A DNA stretch of 64,000 nucleotides from contig NZ_ATVX01000009.1 of NCBI RefSeq assembly GCF_000420945.1, positions 1 through 64,000 on the forward strand, given 5' to 3'. The DNA is from Butyrivibrio sp. VCB2006 (GTDB lineage: Bacteria; Bacillota; Clostridia; Lachnospirales; Lachnospiraceae). The notes beneath the pieces are model-generated. The model worked only from the letters and a program-made list of their open reading frames with translations, had not been told where the DNA came from and searched no databases. Of this stretch, positions 1 through 7,430 are shown piece after piece (the stretch's first letter is position 1; every line of letters starts with the position of its first letter). A program made the translations under genes and the position numbers.

Positions 1-32
1 ATCCACTCGACAGAATGTTTCTTTTTGGCCAT
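1..32 (-). CDS. Start of a gene leaving the window (first ten codons only)
   Basis: Reading leftward from position 32 the sequence gives MAKKKHSVEW and then leaves the window. A GGGGG Shine-Dalgarno-like run lies about 7 nt before the ATG, which supports a real start. The basic N-terminus could fit a transposase or another DNA-binding protein, but ten residues cannot show function. A strong inverted repeat lies directly upstream and overlaps the ribosome site. Confidence 0.4.
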   Translation of the reverse strand, partial: MAKKKHSVEW

Positions 33-40
33 AAAAAATC

Positions 41-84
41 CCCCTAAAGGAGACTTTGGTTATTTCCATTGTCTACTTTAGGGG
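41..84 (-). promoter_or_regulatory. Inverted repeat covering the ribosome site of the leftmost gene
   Basis: The arms CCCCTAAAGGAGAC (41-54) and GTCTACTTTAGGGG (71-84) pair over 14 bp with one mismatch around a 16-nt loop. Read on the minus strand the second arm contains the G-rich ribosome site of the gene starting at 32, so the folded RNA would hide it. It could be a translational control hairpin or the terminal repeat of an insertion sequence. There is no T-run on the minus strand, so it is not a normal terminator for leftward transcription. Confidence 0.45.
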
Positions 85-187
85 AATCATATCAAATTCC
101 AACATCCTCTTTAAAACTTTTCCCTCATGTTACAATGCTAACTTAATGACATTGCGCATCTCTGCAGTGAAGCCCATTTGTCCATAT

Positions 188-415
188 TCAGTTAAATGCC
201 TGTCTTCCTACAATTCTGTAGCTTTTATTCCACTTTTGCTCAACGCCTCTCCAGCTGTAAGTGAGTTCTCCATTCGGATAAAGGCAGATTGACTTCGATG
301 TTATCTCAGAAGGATTATCTTTGGAGTCATAATATGCTCCTCCACTTGCCCTCTGGGACATCTTTTTGTAAACGAAACCATCAATAGTTATTACTTCCGG
401 GAACTGTGTGATCAT
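188..415 (-). CDS. Small hypothetical protein (75 aa)
   Basis: Unrecognised small soluble protein beginning MITQFPEVITIDGF. The start at 415 is chosen because GGAG lies 7 nt before it. A longer reading from 436 has no better site. The sequence alternates short hydrophobic and polar stretches with several Tyr and Trp residues, suggesting a small beta-rich fold. There are no Cys clusters, signal peptide or membrane segment. Neighbours give no functional hint. Confidence 0.5.
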   Translation of the reverse strand: MITQFPEVITIDGFVYKKMSQRASGGAYYDSKDNPSEITSKSICLYPNGELTYSWRGVEQKWNKSYRIVGRQAFN

Positions 416-454
416 GATCACTCTCCATTGGAACAAATAAAGTTTACGGGTTTC

Positions 455-529
455 TTATACATAATATTGTAGTACTGATATTGATATAATACAAGATAGT
501 GTATTTAACCATTCTTTTTGTTCAGACAT
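455..529 (-). CDS. Possible 24-residue peptide or gene remnant with strong RBS
   Basis: A strong ribosome site (AGGAGGGAGAGGTG) precedes an ATG at 529 that opens only 24 codons (MSEQKEWLNTLSCIISISVLQYYV). The polar N-terminus is followed by a hydrophobic tail. It may be a truncated gene whose 3' part is lost, or a real membrane micropeptide. Only the ribosome site argues for translation. Confidence 0.25.
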   Translation of the reverse strand: MSEQKEWLNTLSCIISISVLQYYV

Positions 530-896
530 CACCTCTCCCTCCTGTGAACAATTTGGCACAGGAAGAAGGGAGTCTATCAAATATATGTAAAGCTCATTTT
601 GAGCTATTTCGAGGGAGGTTTGCTGCCAGTAAAAGCTTGCTGGCAGCATATGTGTTATGAAAATGTGTGTGGGGGTGGAACATCTCTGTTCCTTATAGAT
701 TCATATTATATGTTCTGCCTTAAATTATCCTAAAAATATTATGTGGAACTCGTATCCATCACATTTCTGTCATGCATTCTCTAAAAAAGTAAAATAAGCC
801 AGCTTATCACACTACATCTGTCATATATTTTCGCTATTCCCTGTTCTACTATGGTATTAGCAAGAGTTCACCTTGAACATGTATGGAGGAACAGTT
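530..896. other. Intergenic stretch with one stem-loop, no gene seen
   Basis: About 370 bp without a supportable gene. It holds an inverted repeat TGCTGCCAG (621-629) / CTGGCAGCA (640-648) with a 10-nt loop. No T-run follows on either strand, so it is not a convincing intrinsic terminator. The AT-rich right half probably contains the promoter for the plus-strand gene at 897, but I could not fix hexamers. Confidence 0.4.
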
Positions 897-1310
897 ATGT
901 ACGACATGAGAACAAGAGAAATACAAGAAGCAATTGAAGCTGCTGATGAGGCACTTAATCATCTTGAAAGAGCAAAGAGAAGCCTTTCAAGTGCCAGTGG
1001 ATGGGGACTTTTTGATACTCTTGGAGGCGGATTTATCAGTGGCCTGATCAAGCACGGCAAAATGAGCGATCCCGAGTATGAAATTAATGAAGCAAAAAAG
1101 GCATTATCCAGGTTCTCGAAGGAACTTCGCGACGTTGACGGATATTCATCGGTTCATATTAACGGATTCCTTACATTTGGAGATCTCTTCTGCGATGGCT
1201 TTTTGATGGATGTACTTGTACAGTCCCAGATCGGAAAGGCCAAAAGGGAATGCGAAAATGCAATCTCACAGGTTACAAAAATCCGCAATGACCTGAAGAA
1301 AATGCTTTAA
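897..1310 (+). CDS. Hypothetical helical protein (137 aa)
   Basis: Unrecognised cytoplasmic protein. The start at 897 (MYDMRTREIQEA) is preferred over an upstream ATG at 873 because GGAGG lies 7 nt before it. It has a charged N-terminal helix (residues 1-35), a Gly-rich middle (SGWGLFDTLGGGFISGLIKHGKM) and a long C-terminal helix with a Lys-rich end. The pattern resembles small helical proteins common in Firmicutes. It is one of only two clear plus-strand genes in the first 19 kb, followed after 36 bp by a short LexA-like fragment. Confidence 0.6.
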   Translation: MYDMRTREIQEAIEAADEALNHLERAKRSLSSASGWGLFDTLGGGFISGLIKHGKMSDPEYEINEAKKALSRFSKELRDVDGYSSVHINGFLTFGDLFCDGFLMDVLVQSQIGKAKRECENAISQVTKIRNDLKKML

Positions 1311-1346
1311 TTTTTCTATAATTATGTATTAAAGGGGATTACACAA

Positions 1347-1568
1347 ATGGAAAAACTTGAATCACATATTGCAGAGTTTGTCGGAAATTATACGCGAAGA
1401 CATGGATATCCGCCAACTGTAGAGGAGCTTATAAACACGTTCGGTATCTTCCATATCATGTGTGTGATGTTTTATGTGCTGAGCCTGTACAGAATTGGTA
1501 TGATTAGAAACTCACTGTTCTTTGGAACTGGCAATCTTCAGCTCATTACAATGAGGCTTAGTAACTGA
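1347..1568 (+). pseudogene. LexA-type HTH fragment, probably a broken gene (73 aa)
   Basis: Residues 1-35 (EFVGNYTRRHGYPPTVEEL) resemble the N-terminal winged helix of LexA-like repressors, where a GYPPSVREI-type motif is typical. After about residue 35 the protein becomes an unrelated hydrophobic tail, and no peptidase domain follows. An AAAGGGG ribosome site precedes the ATG. A truncated or frameshifted regulator is the simplest reading, though a short HTH protein with a membrane tail is possible. A hairpin follows the stop codon at once. Confidence 0.4.
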
Positions 1569-1589
1569 GGGGGCTTTAACTAAGCCCTC
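1567..1589 (+). terminator. Hairpin terminator between convergent genes
   Basis: GAGGGGGCTT pairs with AAGCCCTC around a short TAACT loop, followed on the plus strand by a weak T-rich tract. It lies between the plus-strand genes ending at 1568 and the minus-strand gene ending at 1600. Confidence 0.5.
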
Positions 1590-1599
1590 TTAACACTTT

Positions 1600-1941
1600 T
1601 CATTCAACGGCATTTTGTTCGTAGCTCCACTTTGCAATCTCAGCTATAAGTTCGTATGGAATCTCTTTGTTATATGGAAACTGTATAGCACCTTTGCTGG
1701 TATTAAAATCAGTAAGCCTTCCGGCGAATGCTTCTATTGCATCAGGACCGGGATAAATTCCTAAGTGTTTCTTTGCCGGAGCAAAATGTATTATGTTTTT
1801 ACCCTTTCTGAATGTCGGCATATTCCATGAAATACACTCTTCTGCATCAGGAATGGCTTCCCTGATTGTTTTATATACGTCATTAAGAATCTCTTTGATC
1901 TTTGGATCCGACTGTAAATTGATAAAATCAGTGATTGTCAT
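1600..1941 (-). CDS. DUF1801 / YdhG-like protein (113 aa)
   Basis: Matches the YdhG/DUF1801 family of small frataxin-like proteins. Visible signature: CISWNMPTFRKGKNIIHFAPAK, followed by a HLGIYPGP loop and a final helix with IPYELIAEIAKW. The start at 1941 (MTITDFINL) is chosen because a GAGAGGGAAAG ribosome site precedes it, and the longer reading to 2013 lacks one. B. subtilis members of this family have been linked to iron handling. Whether this one binds iron is inference. It stands alone between small unrelated genes. Confidence 0.75.
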   Translation of the reverse strand: MTITDFINLQSDPKIKEILNDVYKTIREAIPDAEECISWNMPTFRKGKNIIHFAPAKKHLGIYPGPDAIEAFAGRLTDFNTSKGAIQFPYNKEIPYELIAEIAKWSYEQNAVE

Positions 1942-2060
1942 GCACTTTCCCTCTCTATAAGCATTTCTAGGGCAACGCTCTATATTTAACAACCATATCC
2001 TCGTTTTTGTCAATAAAAAACTCCCCCACTACCCATGAATAGCGAAAGAGTTAATTATAT

Positions 2061-2330
2061 TTAGTATTCCTGCGAATCCAAGTATTCTTCTGAAATATAC
2101 TTCTCTATTTCCGCATATCCCTTTTCACCTATTCCCTTTATACTTCCAAGTGTACCCTTGTTGTATATATGTATTAGGGCAAAAACATCGGTTATATTGT
2201 TTCTGCGCAGAGCCCAGCATGTCCGGTTGCAGAAGCCACAGGACTCAATTGCTCTTTCTTTGTATATATTCTTTTCCGTAATTCTTTTTCCCACTTTTGT
2301 TTCCTCTGCTACATCAGGTCCCAAAAGCAT
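2061..2330 (-). CDS. Orphan RNA polymerase alpha-CTD-like protein (89 aa)
   Basis: Residues 29-79 resemble the helix-hairpin-helix C-terminal domain of the RNA polymerase alpha subunit: a CWALRRNNITDVFAL helix pair followed by a GSIKGIGEKGYAEIEKY hairpin. The alpha N-terminal dimerization domain is absent, so this is a stand-alone DNA- or activator-contacting module. No clear Shine-Dalgarno precedes the ATG at 2330, so the start is uncertain. A second stand-alone alpha-CTD gene lies at 10459-10839. Confidence 0.6.
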   Translation of the reverse strand: MLLGPDVAEETKVGKRITEKNIYKERAIESCGFCNRTCWALRRNNITDVFALIHIYNKGTLGSIKGIGEKGYAEIEKYISEEYLDSQEY

Positions 2331-2417
2331 TATATCAACGTATTATAAACCCATAATAAACGTTATATTATATATAAATTAACTCGCAGCTCCCTATGTA
2401 AAACTGGTAAGTTTTAG

Positions 2418-2984
2418 TTAATAACCATAAGAATATACACTGACCAAAACAAAGCCGCATATAATTCCAACTATCAGTCCGGTAAAGTGTCCGATTGAGT
2501 CTATCCTCTTTGATGTAGTCATTGCGATAAGAAGGATTATTGTCGGTATAAGAGATCTTATGCCTCCAAACCCAAACACTCTAAATGCGATCACCATATA
2601 TATCCCCAATAGACCGCATATCACTCCGGATGCTCCAATGGAATATGTAAAAGGCGAGCCTTTTTTATGGAAACGTGCGGAAAAATAGCCTCCGAACAGC
2701 ATGATTACGATGTAACATATAGAATATAGTTTTGTAGAAAGGACATGCTCAAGGACTGTTCCAATGTTATAAAGCGAGTACATATTACAGGCAAGATGCA
2801 ACACTTCCTTCTGGGTAAACGCACTACTCACTATCCTGTAATACTGTCTGTTCTGTATAGTATCCATATATGAAGATCCGAGCATTTTTACATCAAACGC
2901 CCGAAGGTTTACCAAGGCAAATATAATGATATTGATCCCAATGATGACAATAGTTGCGGGAGAATTAAGGAATATGCTGTTCAT
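2418..2984 (-). CDS. Rhomboid-family intramembrane serine protease (188 aa)
   Basis: A multi-pass membrane protein with the rhomboid catalytic dyad: GASG with the nucleophile at about Ser119, and the His in DSIGHFTG at about 166. HLACN near residues 63-67 fits the HxxxN element of the oxyanion side. Short loops join about six hydrophobic segments, as in a minimal bacterial rhomboid. The gene overlaps the upstream Nudix gene by 4 nt (ATGA), so the two are probably co-translated. Substrates cannot be told from sequence. Confidence 0.88.
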   Translation of the reverse strand: MNSIFLNSPATIVIIGINIIIFALVNLRAFDVKMLGSSYMDTIQNRQYYRIVSSAFTQKEVLHLACNMYSLYNIGTVLEHVLSTKLYSICYIVIMLFGGYFSARFHKKGSPFTYSIGASGVICGLLGIYMVIAFRVFGFGGIRSLIPTIILLIAMTTSKRIDSIGHFTGLIVGIICGFVLVSVYSYGY

Positions 2985-3448
2985 TTTACTTCTACTTCCT
3001 TTATGCCTTTAGCCCAATCAAGAATCGGTCTTGCGTCTGGAACAAACAGCTCCTTTGGAATAGTATCTCTGTCAAAGAATCTATGCTCCAATGCTTCACC
3101 ATCGGGAACCGATATCTCTCCCGAATAATTTGTCGTAATAAAAATAATGGAGAGCGAATATACCACATCTCCATTCGGATAATGTATTTCCCTGTCAGCA
3201 CCTGAATACAGCCCAAAGAGCTTTAGGTCTGAAACCAATATTCCTGTTTCTTCTTTCAGTTCTCTTGTTGCTGCTTCTATATATGTTTCTCCAGGCTCAA
3301 GAGCGCCACCTGGTACACACCACTGTCCGGTGTCACTCCTTCTCTGAAGAAGGAGCTCTCCCTTTTCGTTTTCTATTAACACGCCACATCCGACAGTCAT
3401 AACCAGATCATGACCTACGTGCTTTCTCATTTCTGCAATATAATTCAT
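2981..3448 (-). CDS. Nudix hydrolase (155 aa)
   Basis: A complete Nudix box is visible (Gly48, Glu54, then REL-EE-GI at residues 62-70), which binds the metal and hydrolyses a nucleoside diphosphate linked to a variable group. The domain fills the protein. WCVPGGALEPGE and the following RELKEETGI are typical of MutT/ADP-ribose-type members, but the substrate is not predictable. GGGAG precedes the ATG at a good distance. It overlaps the rhomboid gene downstream by 4 nt. Confidence 0.9.
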   Translation of the reverse strand: MNYIAEMRKHVGHDLVMTVGCGVLIENEKGELLLQRRSDTGQWCVPGGALEPGETYIEAATRELKEETGILVSDLKLFGLYSGADREIHYPNGDVVYSLSIIFITTNYSGEISVPDGEALEHRFFDRDTIPKELFVPDARPILDWAKGIKEVEVK

Positions 3449-3577
3449 CTGTTCATTCTCCCATCGCCCTTGATGGATCTATTTCCAATCGCTTACAATC
3501 CTCTTTATTTCTGTAAAAACAAAATGATCAGTTAAAGCATGGCTGAGAAGTCGTCACATGATTCGACTTTTCAGCCT

Positions 3578-3802
3578 TTAATCTGCCCTATTGGGGTTCT
3601 TTAGGTTTTCACAGTCCGGAGGCGAATTTACCAGGTCATTGTTTCTGACCTTACAGGAAGCATTCCGGCAATCCCTGCATCTAAAGCTCACATGGTTGCC
3701 ATACATCCTCTTACATGACAGTGAGCAGAACATAGCTCCTCCATGTTGGGCTGTAAACTTCCTTCCACAATTAACACATAATCTGGGAACATTTCTCGCC
3801 AT
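3578..3802 (-). CDS. Small zinc-finger protein (74 aa)
   Basis: A small basic protein with CVNC, then CSLSC and CRDC pairs plus a later Cys, consistent with one or two zinc-binding knuckles (residues about 9-50). The ribosome site AGGAGATGCT precedes the ATG. The middle resembles treble-clef zinc fingers that carry a FCSxxC motif. The Asn-rich tail has no visible motif. DNA or RNA binding is inferred from the zinc knuckles only. Confidence 0.6.
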   Translation of the reverse strand: MARNVPRLCVNCGRKFTAQHGGAMFCSLSCKRMYGNHVSFRCRDCRNASCKVRNNDLVNSPPDCENLKNPNRAD

Positions 3803-3837
3803 AGCATCTCCTGCTTAGCTTGAGGGAAATTGTGACC

Positions 3838-4485
3838 TTACCTCAATTTTAAGCCTGCTATTCCCTCATAGATCTTTACAAACTCGATGGACATCTCTCT
3901 TGCATTAACGCTATCCTGCCCGTCAAATCCATGGCCTGCACCACGTATCTCTTTAAGCGTGGCATATCCATAGTTGGCTGCAGCTTCCCTTGAATACTCT
4001 ATTGGCACCACGTCATCCCTATCCCCATGTATAAGAAGAACCGGCTTCCCAAAGCCTCTTTGGAGCTGCTTAACATCTATATTCTTTGCGACATTATCAT
4101 ATTCAGCAGTTATTTCCCTGCCAAACATGCTCGAATTTCCTGTTTCCAGTCTTTTTCTGGCATCGTCCGGTATGACAAATGCCGGATACCACAGGATAAG
4201 ACCCTTTATATCACTTTTCCTTCTTGCGCCAACAATGGCCGATACAAAGCCGCCCTGGCTTTCACCTTGGAGATATATGGCTTCGCTATTGATATACGGG
4301 AGCTCTATTACAGTATCAAGCACTGCATCAAGATCGGCAGCTTCCGTCTCAATAGTCATATTTTTCATATCTCCGTCACTTGTGGATGCTGTTCCACCTC
4401 CACAGAAGTCGAAAAACACGCAAACAATCCCACTTTCTGCAAAACCTTCCCCATGATGGATGCGTAATTCTTTTAATCTGCTCAT
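3838..4485 (-). CDS. Alpha/beta hydrolase, N-terminally short (215 aa)
   Basis: An alpha/beta-hydrolase-fold protein resembling the FAE/dipeptidyl-peptidase-like esterase group. The nucleophile elbow GESQGG is at 74-79 (Ser76), the acid is in HGDRDDVVP and the catalytic His is in GAGHGF. Compared with the family the first 30-40 residues, normally carrying the first strands and the HGF oxyanion loop, are missing. Yet GAGGAG lies 8 nt before this ATG, so the short form is probably what is translated. It may be folded differently or inactive. It is separated from hsp20 by a strong terminator. Confidence 0.75.
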   Translation of the reverse strand: MSRLKELRIHHGEGFAESGIVCVFFDFCGGGTASTSDGDMKNMTIETEAADLDAVLDTVIELPYINSEAIYLQGESQGGFVSAIVGARRKSDIKGLILWYPAFVIPDDARKRLETGNSSMFGREITAEYDNVAKNIDVKQLQRGFGKPVLLIHGDRDDVVPIEYSREAAANYGYATLKEIRGAGHGFDGQDSVNAREMSIEFVKIYEGIAGLKLR

Positions 4486-4548
4486 TTATTAAACTCCTCG
4501 TACAATGCTTTTTTCCTTTAAATTATAACATTCTGAGGTGTTTAGTAG

Positions 4549-4581
4549 AAAAGGCACCCGGTACTGATTGTACCGGGTGCC
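4549..4581 (-). terminator. Intrinsic terminator of the Hsp20 gene
   Basis: A perfect 12-bp stem GGCACCCGGTAC / GTACCGGGTGCC (4553-4564 with 4570-4581) has a 5-nt loop and is followed on the minus strand by TTTTCT. It lies just after the Hsp20 stop codon. Confidence 0.9.
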
Positions 4582-4597
4582 TTAAAATAAAGCTTTT

Positions 4598-5056
4598 TCA
4601 TCCTTCAATAGCTATCAGATTCTTTTCCGGGATCTTCTTTTCCAGGGCTTTCTTAGGAACTGTCACCGTAAGAACTCCGTGCCTGTAGGTTGCCTCGATA
4701 TCGCCCTTCTCTACATTGTCTCCAATATAGAAGCTCCTTGTCATGGATCCTGCATATCTCTCCTGACGGATAAGTTTGCCCTTCTTGTTCTCGTCCTTAT
4801 CAAGGCCCTTTGCTGCGCTGATGGTAAGATAGCCGTTATCAAGTTCTACTGTTATCTCTTCCTTCTTGAAGCCTGGCAGGTCAACTGATACTTCGTAGTT
4901 ATCATCCTTTTCCCTGATATCGGTCTTCATCATCCTGTTTGCTTTTCTTCCATAGAGCTTACGCTCCATGTTCCTCTCCATGTCGTCAAATTCATTCATT
5001 GGGAATCCAAACAGATCATCGATAAAATTCTCTTCAAAAATACTGGGTGCTAACAT
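4598..5056 (-). CDS. hsp20: Hsp20 / alpha-crystallin small heat-shock protein (152 aa)
   Basis: An ATP-independent chaperone that holds unfolding proteins. The alpha-crystallin domain covers roughly residues 40-145: NYEVSVDLPGFKKEEI, DNGYLTISA, then RSFYIGDNVEKGDIEATYRHGVLTVTVPK. The C-terminal tail has KKIPEKNL near an IxI-type anchor. The start at 5056 (MLAPSIFEE) follows AAAGGAGG. A longer reading to 5104 has no such site. The gene stands alone between a CIRCE-overlapped promoter and a strong terminator, so HrcA-controlled heat induction is expected. Confidence 0.92.
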   Translation of the reverse strand: MLAPSIFEENFIDDLFGFPMNEFDDMERNMERKLYGRKANRMMKTDIREKDDNYEVSVDLPGFKKEEITVELDNGYLTISAAKGLDKDENKKGKLIRQERYAGSMTRSFYIGDNVEKGDIEATYRHGVLTVTVPKKALEKKIPEKNLIAIEG

Positions 5057-5174
5057 AATACATACCTCCTTTGCATCAAAAACATTATCTATGTTAATGA
5101 GCAATGGGACGGAGGGTTTAGATCTTAGGAAAGTTAAGTCCTAACGGTCTTCTCTGTTCCTTTGTTCTACAAAC

Positions 5175-5203
5175 ACTATAACACCGCAATTAGCACTCGT
5201 CAA
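5175..5203 (-). promoter_or_regulatory. Sigma-A-type promoter of the Hsp20 gene
   Basis: On the minus strand TTGACG (-35, positions 5198-5203) and TATAGT (-10, positions 5175-5180) are separated by exactly 17 bp, about 120 nt upstream of the Hsp20 start. The -35 box overlaps the CIRCE operator. Confidence 0.8.
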
Positions 5204-5216
5204 CCGAGAGTGCTAA
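5190..5216. promoter_or_regulatory. CIRCE operator (HrcA binding site)
   Basis: A perfect match to the CIRCE consensus: TTAGCACTC (5190-5198), 9-nt spacer, GAGTGCTAA (5208-5216). CIRCE is the binding site of the heat-shock repressor HrcA. The site covers the -35 region of the Hsp20 promoter, so repression would block polymerase directly. Confidence 0.95.
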
Positions 5217-5266
5217 TTTGGATAAAATAGTATTGTACTTCTTATTACAAATTTATCATTCCGGCA

Positions 5267-5291
5267 CAAAAAAGAGGCATCCCTGCCTCTT
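5267..5291 (-). terminator. Terminator after the rhodanese-like gene
   Basis: AAGAGGCA (5272-5279) and TGCCTCTT (5284-5291) form an 8-bp stem with a 4-nt loop. On the minus strand it is followed by TTTTTT. The stem overlaps the end of the gene ending at 5290. Confidence 0.75.
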
Positions 5292-5511
5292 AATCTAGTA
5301 CTGTTAATCCTTTATATGACGCGATTCCGCCTATACTTCTGGCTCTTTTATAGCCAAAAGTCTTCAGTTTCTTTACAGCGCTTATGCTTCTGCTTCCTCT
5401 TAGGCAATATACATAAATCTCCGCATCATGATCCTTTATGATACCGAACAGTAAACATACCGGTATTATCGTAGCAACCAAAACAAGAATCAATAAAACC
5501 TTTGCAGTCAT
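5290..5511 (-). CDS. Membrane-anchored half rhodanese (73 aa)
   Basis: Residues 1-25 form one hydrophobic segment (VLLILVLVATIIPVCLLFGII). Residues 28-68 match the C-terminal half of a rhodanese domain, with the active-site loop CLRGSR (Cys36) and the GYKRARSIGG strand-loop. The N-terminal half of a normal domain of about 100 residues is missing. GGAGGG precedes the start and a terminator follows, so the short gene is probably expressed. It may be an internally deleted thiosulfate sulfurtransferase or a minimal persulfide carrier. Confidence 0.6.
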   Translation of the reverse strand: MTAKVLLILVLVATIIPVCLLFGIIKDHDAEIYVYCLRGSRSISAVKKLKTFGYKRARSIGGIASYKGLTVLD

Positions 5512-5722
5512 TATTATAAGCCCTCCAACAATTTTGATGTTGAAATCATTATATCTTAGTTCAGAAGGCTCATATATAACTATATCGGTGATTATCAGGC
5601 ATTTAATTTACTATCTATGCAAATCAAGAACTTATTCTTATCACCAATAGTTTCTGCGTCTATCTGTTCTTTTTCCTTGTTATGGTTCTTCCAGGTATCT
5701 AACCTCTTTGCCATGTCAGAGA

Positions 5723-6166
5723 TTATAAATTCTTGTAAAACTCCACTGCAACCTGAAGCTCTTCCTCTGTAGGATGCCCCTTCTGAAGCCCTCCTACAAT
5801 CTTGAACGGGCCAAAGGTGTCAAACCCACCACACTGGAATCTTCCGATCTCGTTACAGTGTTTCTCTTTAGTAGCTGCCACGATAGAATTAAAGTTGTGA
5901 TTTATAGGATTACCTGCAGTTGCGATAAAAAACACATCCTTACCGGTAGGCAGATTAACCTTCGCAAAGTTGTGAAGCTGCTCTGCAAACTTCCCAAAAT
6001 AAATGCCACTTGCAAATCCTATCCGGTCGTATCCTGTCAGATCCACTTCATGCTTCTCAGTTACATCAATAAGCATAATGTCGTTATCATAACCAGCAAT
6101 TGCATCCAGGACCTTCTTAGTATTTCCATGATGTTGGCTATAATAAACGATAGCTGTCTTTCCCAT
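5723..6166 (-). CDS. Flavodoxin-like protein (147 aa)
   Basis: A small electron carrier or NAD(P)H-linked reductase of the flavodoxin fold. The phosphate-binding loop of FMN is visible at residues 9-16 (YSQHHGNTKK), and a later segment GYDRIGFASGIYFGKF matches the second flavin loop. The length is typical of one flavodoxin domain. GGAGGAG lies 9 nt before the ATG. There is no partner gene next to it. Confidence 0.85.
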   Translation of the reverse strand: MGKTAIVYYSQHHGNTKKVLDAIAGYDNDIMLIDVTEKHEVDLTGYDRIGFASGIYFGKFAEQLHNFAKVNLPTGKDVFFIATAGNPINHNFNSIVAATKEKHCNEIGRFQCGGFDTFGPFKIVGGLQKGHPTEEELQVAVEFYKNL

Positions 6167-6270
6167 TAACTAAACTCCTCCAAAACAGTTATATCCATTA
6201 TAACCCTAACAGCTCTGTTTCACTCATAAAAAATGGACTGGAACTCTCATATGTCCCAGCCCGAATGCCA

Positions 6271-6552
6271 TCACAAATCTTCGTTTTCTTTATAAACAAG
6301 ACCATGTTTCTTAAGATTTCTTACCATAGTATTTCCAAGATTATTCATGTGTGATAGCGGTTGTCCTGCCCGGTTTTTAGCATTATTCATTATTTCTATG
6401 AACTCTTCTTCCGTTTTGGACTCCACTTCACATAAATCCTTAAATCCCGCACAAATCAAAAAATGTCTATAATGTGGGTGCATAGGCATTCCATCAAATT
6501 CACAATCATTTGGTCCTGCCTGTCGTATTCTTGTTTTCTGTTCATCTGTCAT
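6271..6552 (-). CDS. Hypothetical protein (93 aa)
   Basis: Unrecognised, Asn- and Met-rich, no signal peptide. The start at 6552 (MTDEQKTRIRQAG) is chosen because AAGGCGG precedes it. The upstream extension to 6603 lacks a site. Two Cys and three His residues in the middle (PNDCEFDGMPMHPHYRHFLIC) could bind a metal, but spacing matches no family I know. Confidence 0.5.
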   Translation of the reverse strand: MTDEQKTRIRQAGPNDCEFDGMPMHPHYRHFLICAGFKDLCEVESKTEEEFIEIMNNAKNRAGQPLSHMNNLGNTMVRNLKKHGLVYKENEDL

Positions 6553-6702
6553 TATAAAACCGCCTTCACAAGTTTTAGAAAGGAGTAGCCCGGCTGATCT
6601 CACGAAATCCCCTACCAGACCGCACGCCCTGTGGCAACAAATCCTTACTATCCAGAGGATGGATCATTTCATTCAGGATCTGATATGTCAAAACACACAC
6701 GA

Positions 6703-7020
6703 TTAAAAATCATCTCCAAAGTCGTCTCCGAAATCATCATCGAAGTCGTCCGTGTCATATCCAGCATCCTCAAGCGCTTCTCTGCGCTCTTTCGGACTCA
6801 TAAACTCTAACTCATCTTCCAGATCTTCGTCATCATCCCAGTGATGTGATTTGGAATCAGAGCTTTCTGTCATCATTTCATACATCATATCGTCATGAAC
6901 TCTTCTGCAGTTTTCCTCGAAGATACTCATTTCTCCATCATGGTCAAAATCCCATCTATCTGCGCCGCCATCATATCTTTCCATTCCCATATGATGAAAT
7001 TCATTAAAAGAGATACCCAT
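6703..7020 (-). CDS. Acidic single EF-hand protein (105 aa)
   Basis: One canonical EF-hand calcium loop, DFDHDGEMSIFE, with Asp at 1, 3 and 5, Gly at 6 and Glu at 12, lies near residues 25-36. A very acidic tail follows, with the motif ELEFM..ERREALEDAG and a run of DDF repeats. The start at 7020 follows AAAGGAAGG. The same tail occurs in the EF-hand protein at 9501-9782, so the two are paralogues. The gene lies 23 nt after a secreted Lys/Ser-rich protein, the same arrangement as the second copy. Calcium binding is likely; the role is unknown. Confidence 0.7.
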   Translation of the reverse strand: MGISFNEFHHMGMERYDGGADRWDFDHDGEMSIFEENCRRVHDDMMYEMMTESSDSKSHHWDDDEDLEDELEFMSPKERREALEDAGYDTDDFDDDFGDDFGDDF

Positions 7021-7043
7021 ATTTCCTTCCTTTCCGGCAATCG

Positions 7044-7430
7044 TCAATAATTGTCGTTCCAGTAATCTTCAGCTGCATCATAAGCTTCGTCTTCATCTTC
7101 GTAGTCATCTTCGTAATCGTAGAACTCTTCGTACTTGTCATCTGCAAAGTCCTGTGCTGACTTGTAGTTATGTACGTCGTATGAATCATAGGATTTCTTT
7201 GATGACTTAGAACTGCTCTTCTTAGATGAACTCTTGCTGCTTGATGATTTTGAAGAGCTCTTGTTCTTTGACTTTGAGCTTGTTGTTTTCTTTTTTGTGC
7301 TCTTCTTGCTCGATGAATAACTGCTAGTTGTTTTATTCTTGCCAGCTGCCTCTACAGATACTGATGTCATTCCCACAGATGTTATCATCATCATCACTGC
7401 TACTAAAATGCTTAATAATGTCCTCTTCAT
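7044..7430 (-). CDS. Secreted Lys/Ser-rich protein with acidic C-terminus (128 aa)
   Basis: The start at 7430 follows TGGAGGTAGTGG. Residues 1-25 form a signal peptide (KR, then LLSILVAVMMMITSVGM, then a VEAAG cleavage region). Then comes a long low-complexity K/S/T stretch and an acidic, Tyr-rich tail containing SAQDFADDKYEEFYDYEDDY. The charge split suggests a surface or wall-associated spacer binding polyanions on one side and cations on the other. The paralogue at 9859-10242 keeps the tail almost exactly. Function unknown. Confidence 0.65.
   Translation of the reverse strand: MKRTLLSILVAVMMMITSVGMTSVSVEAAGKNKTTSSYSSSKKSTKKKTTSSKSKNKSSSKSSSSKSSSKKSSSKSSKKSYDSYDVHNYKSAQDFADDKYEEFYDYEDDYEDEDEAYDAAEDYWNDNY

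Noticed and set aside
621..648. Stem-loop TGCTGCCAG/CTGGCAGCA as a terminator
   Set aside because: No T-run on either side; kept only as a stem-loop.
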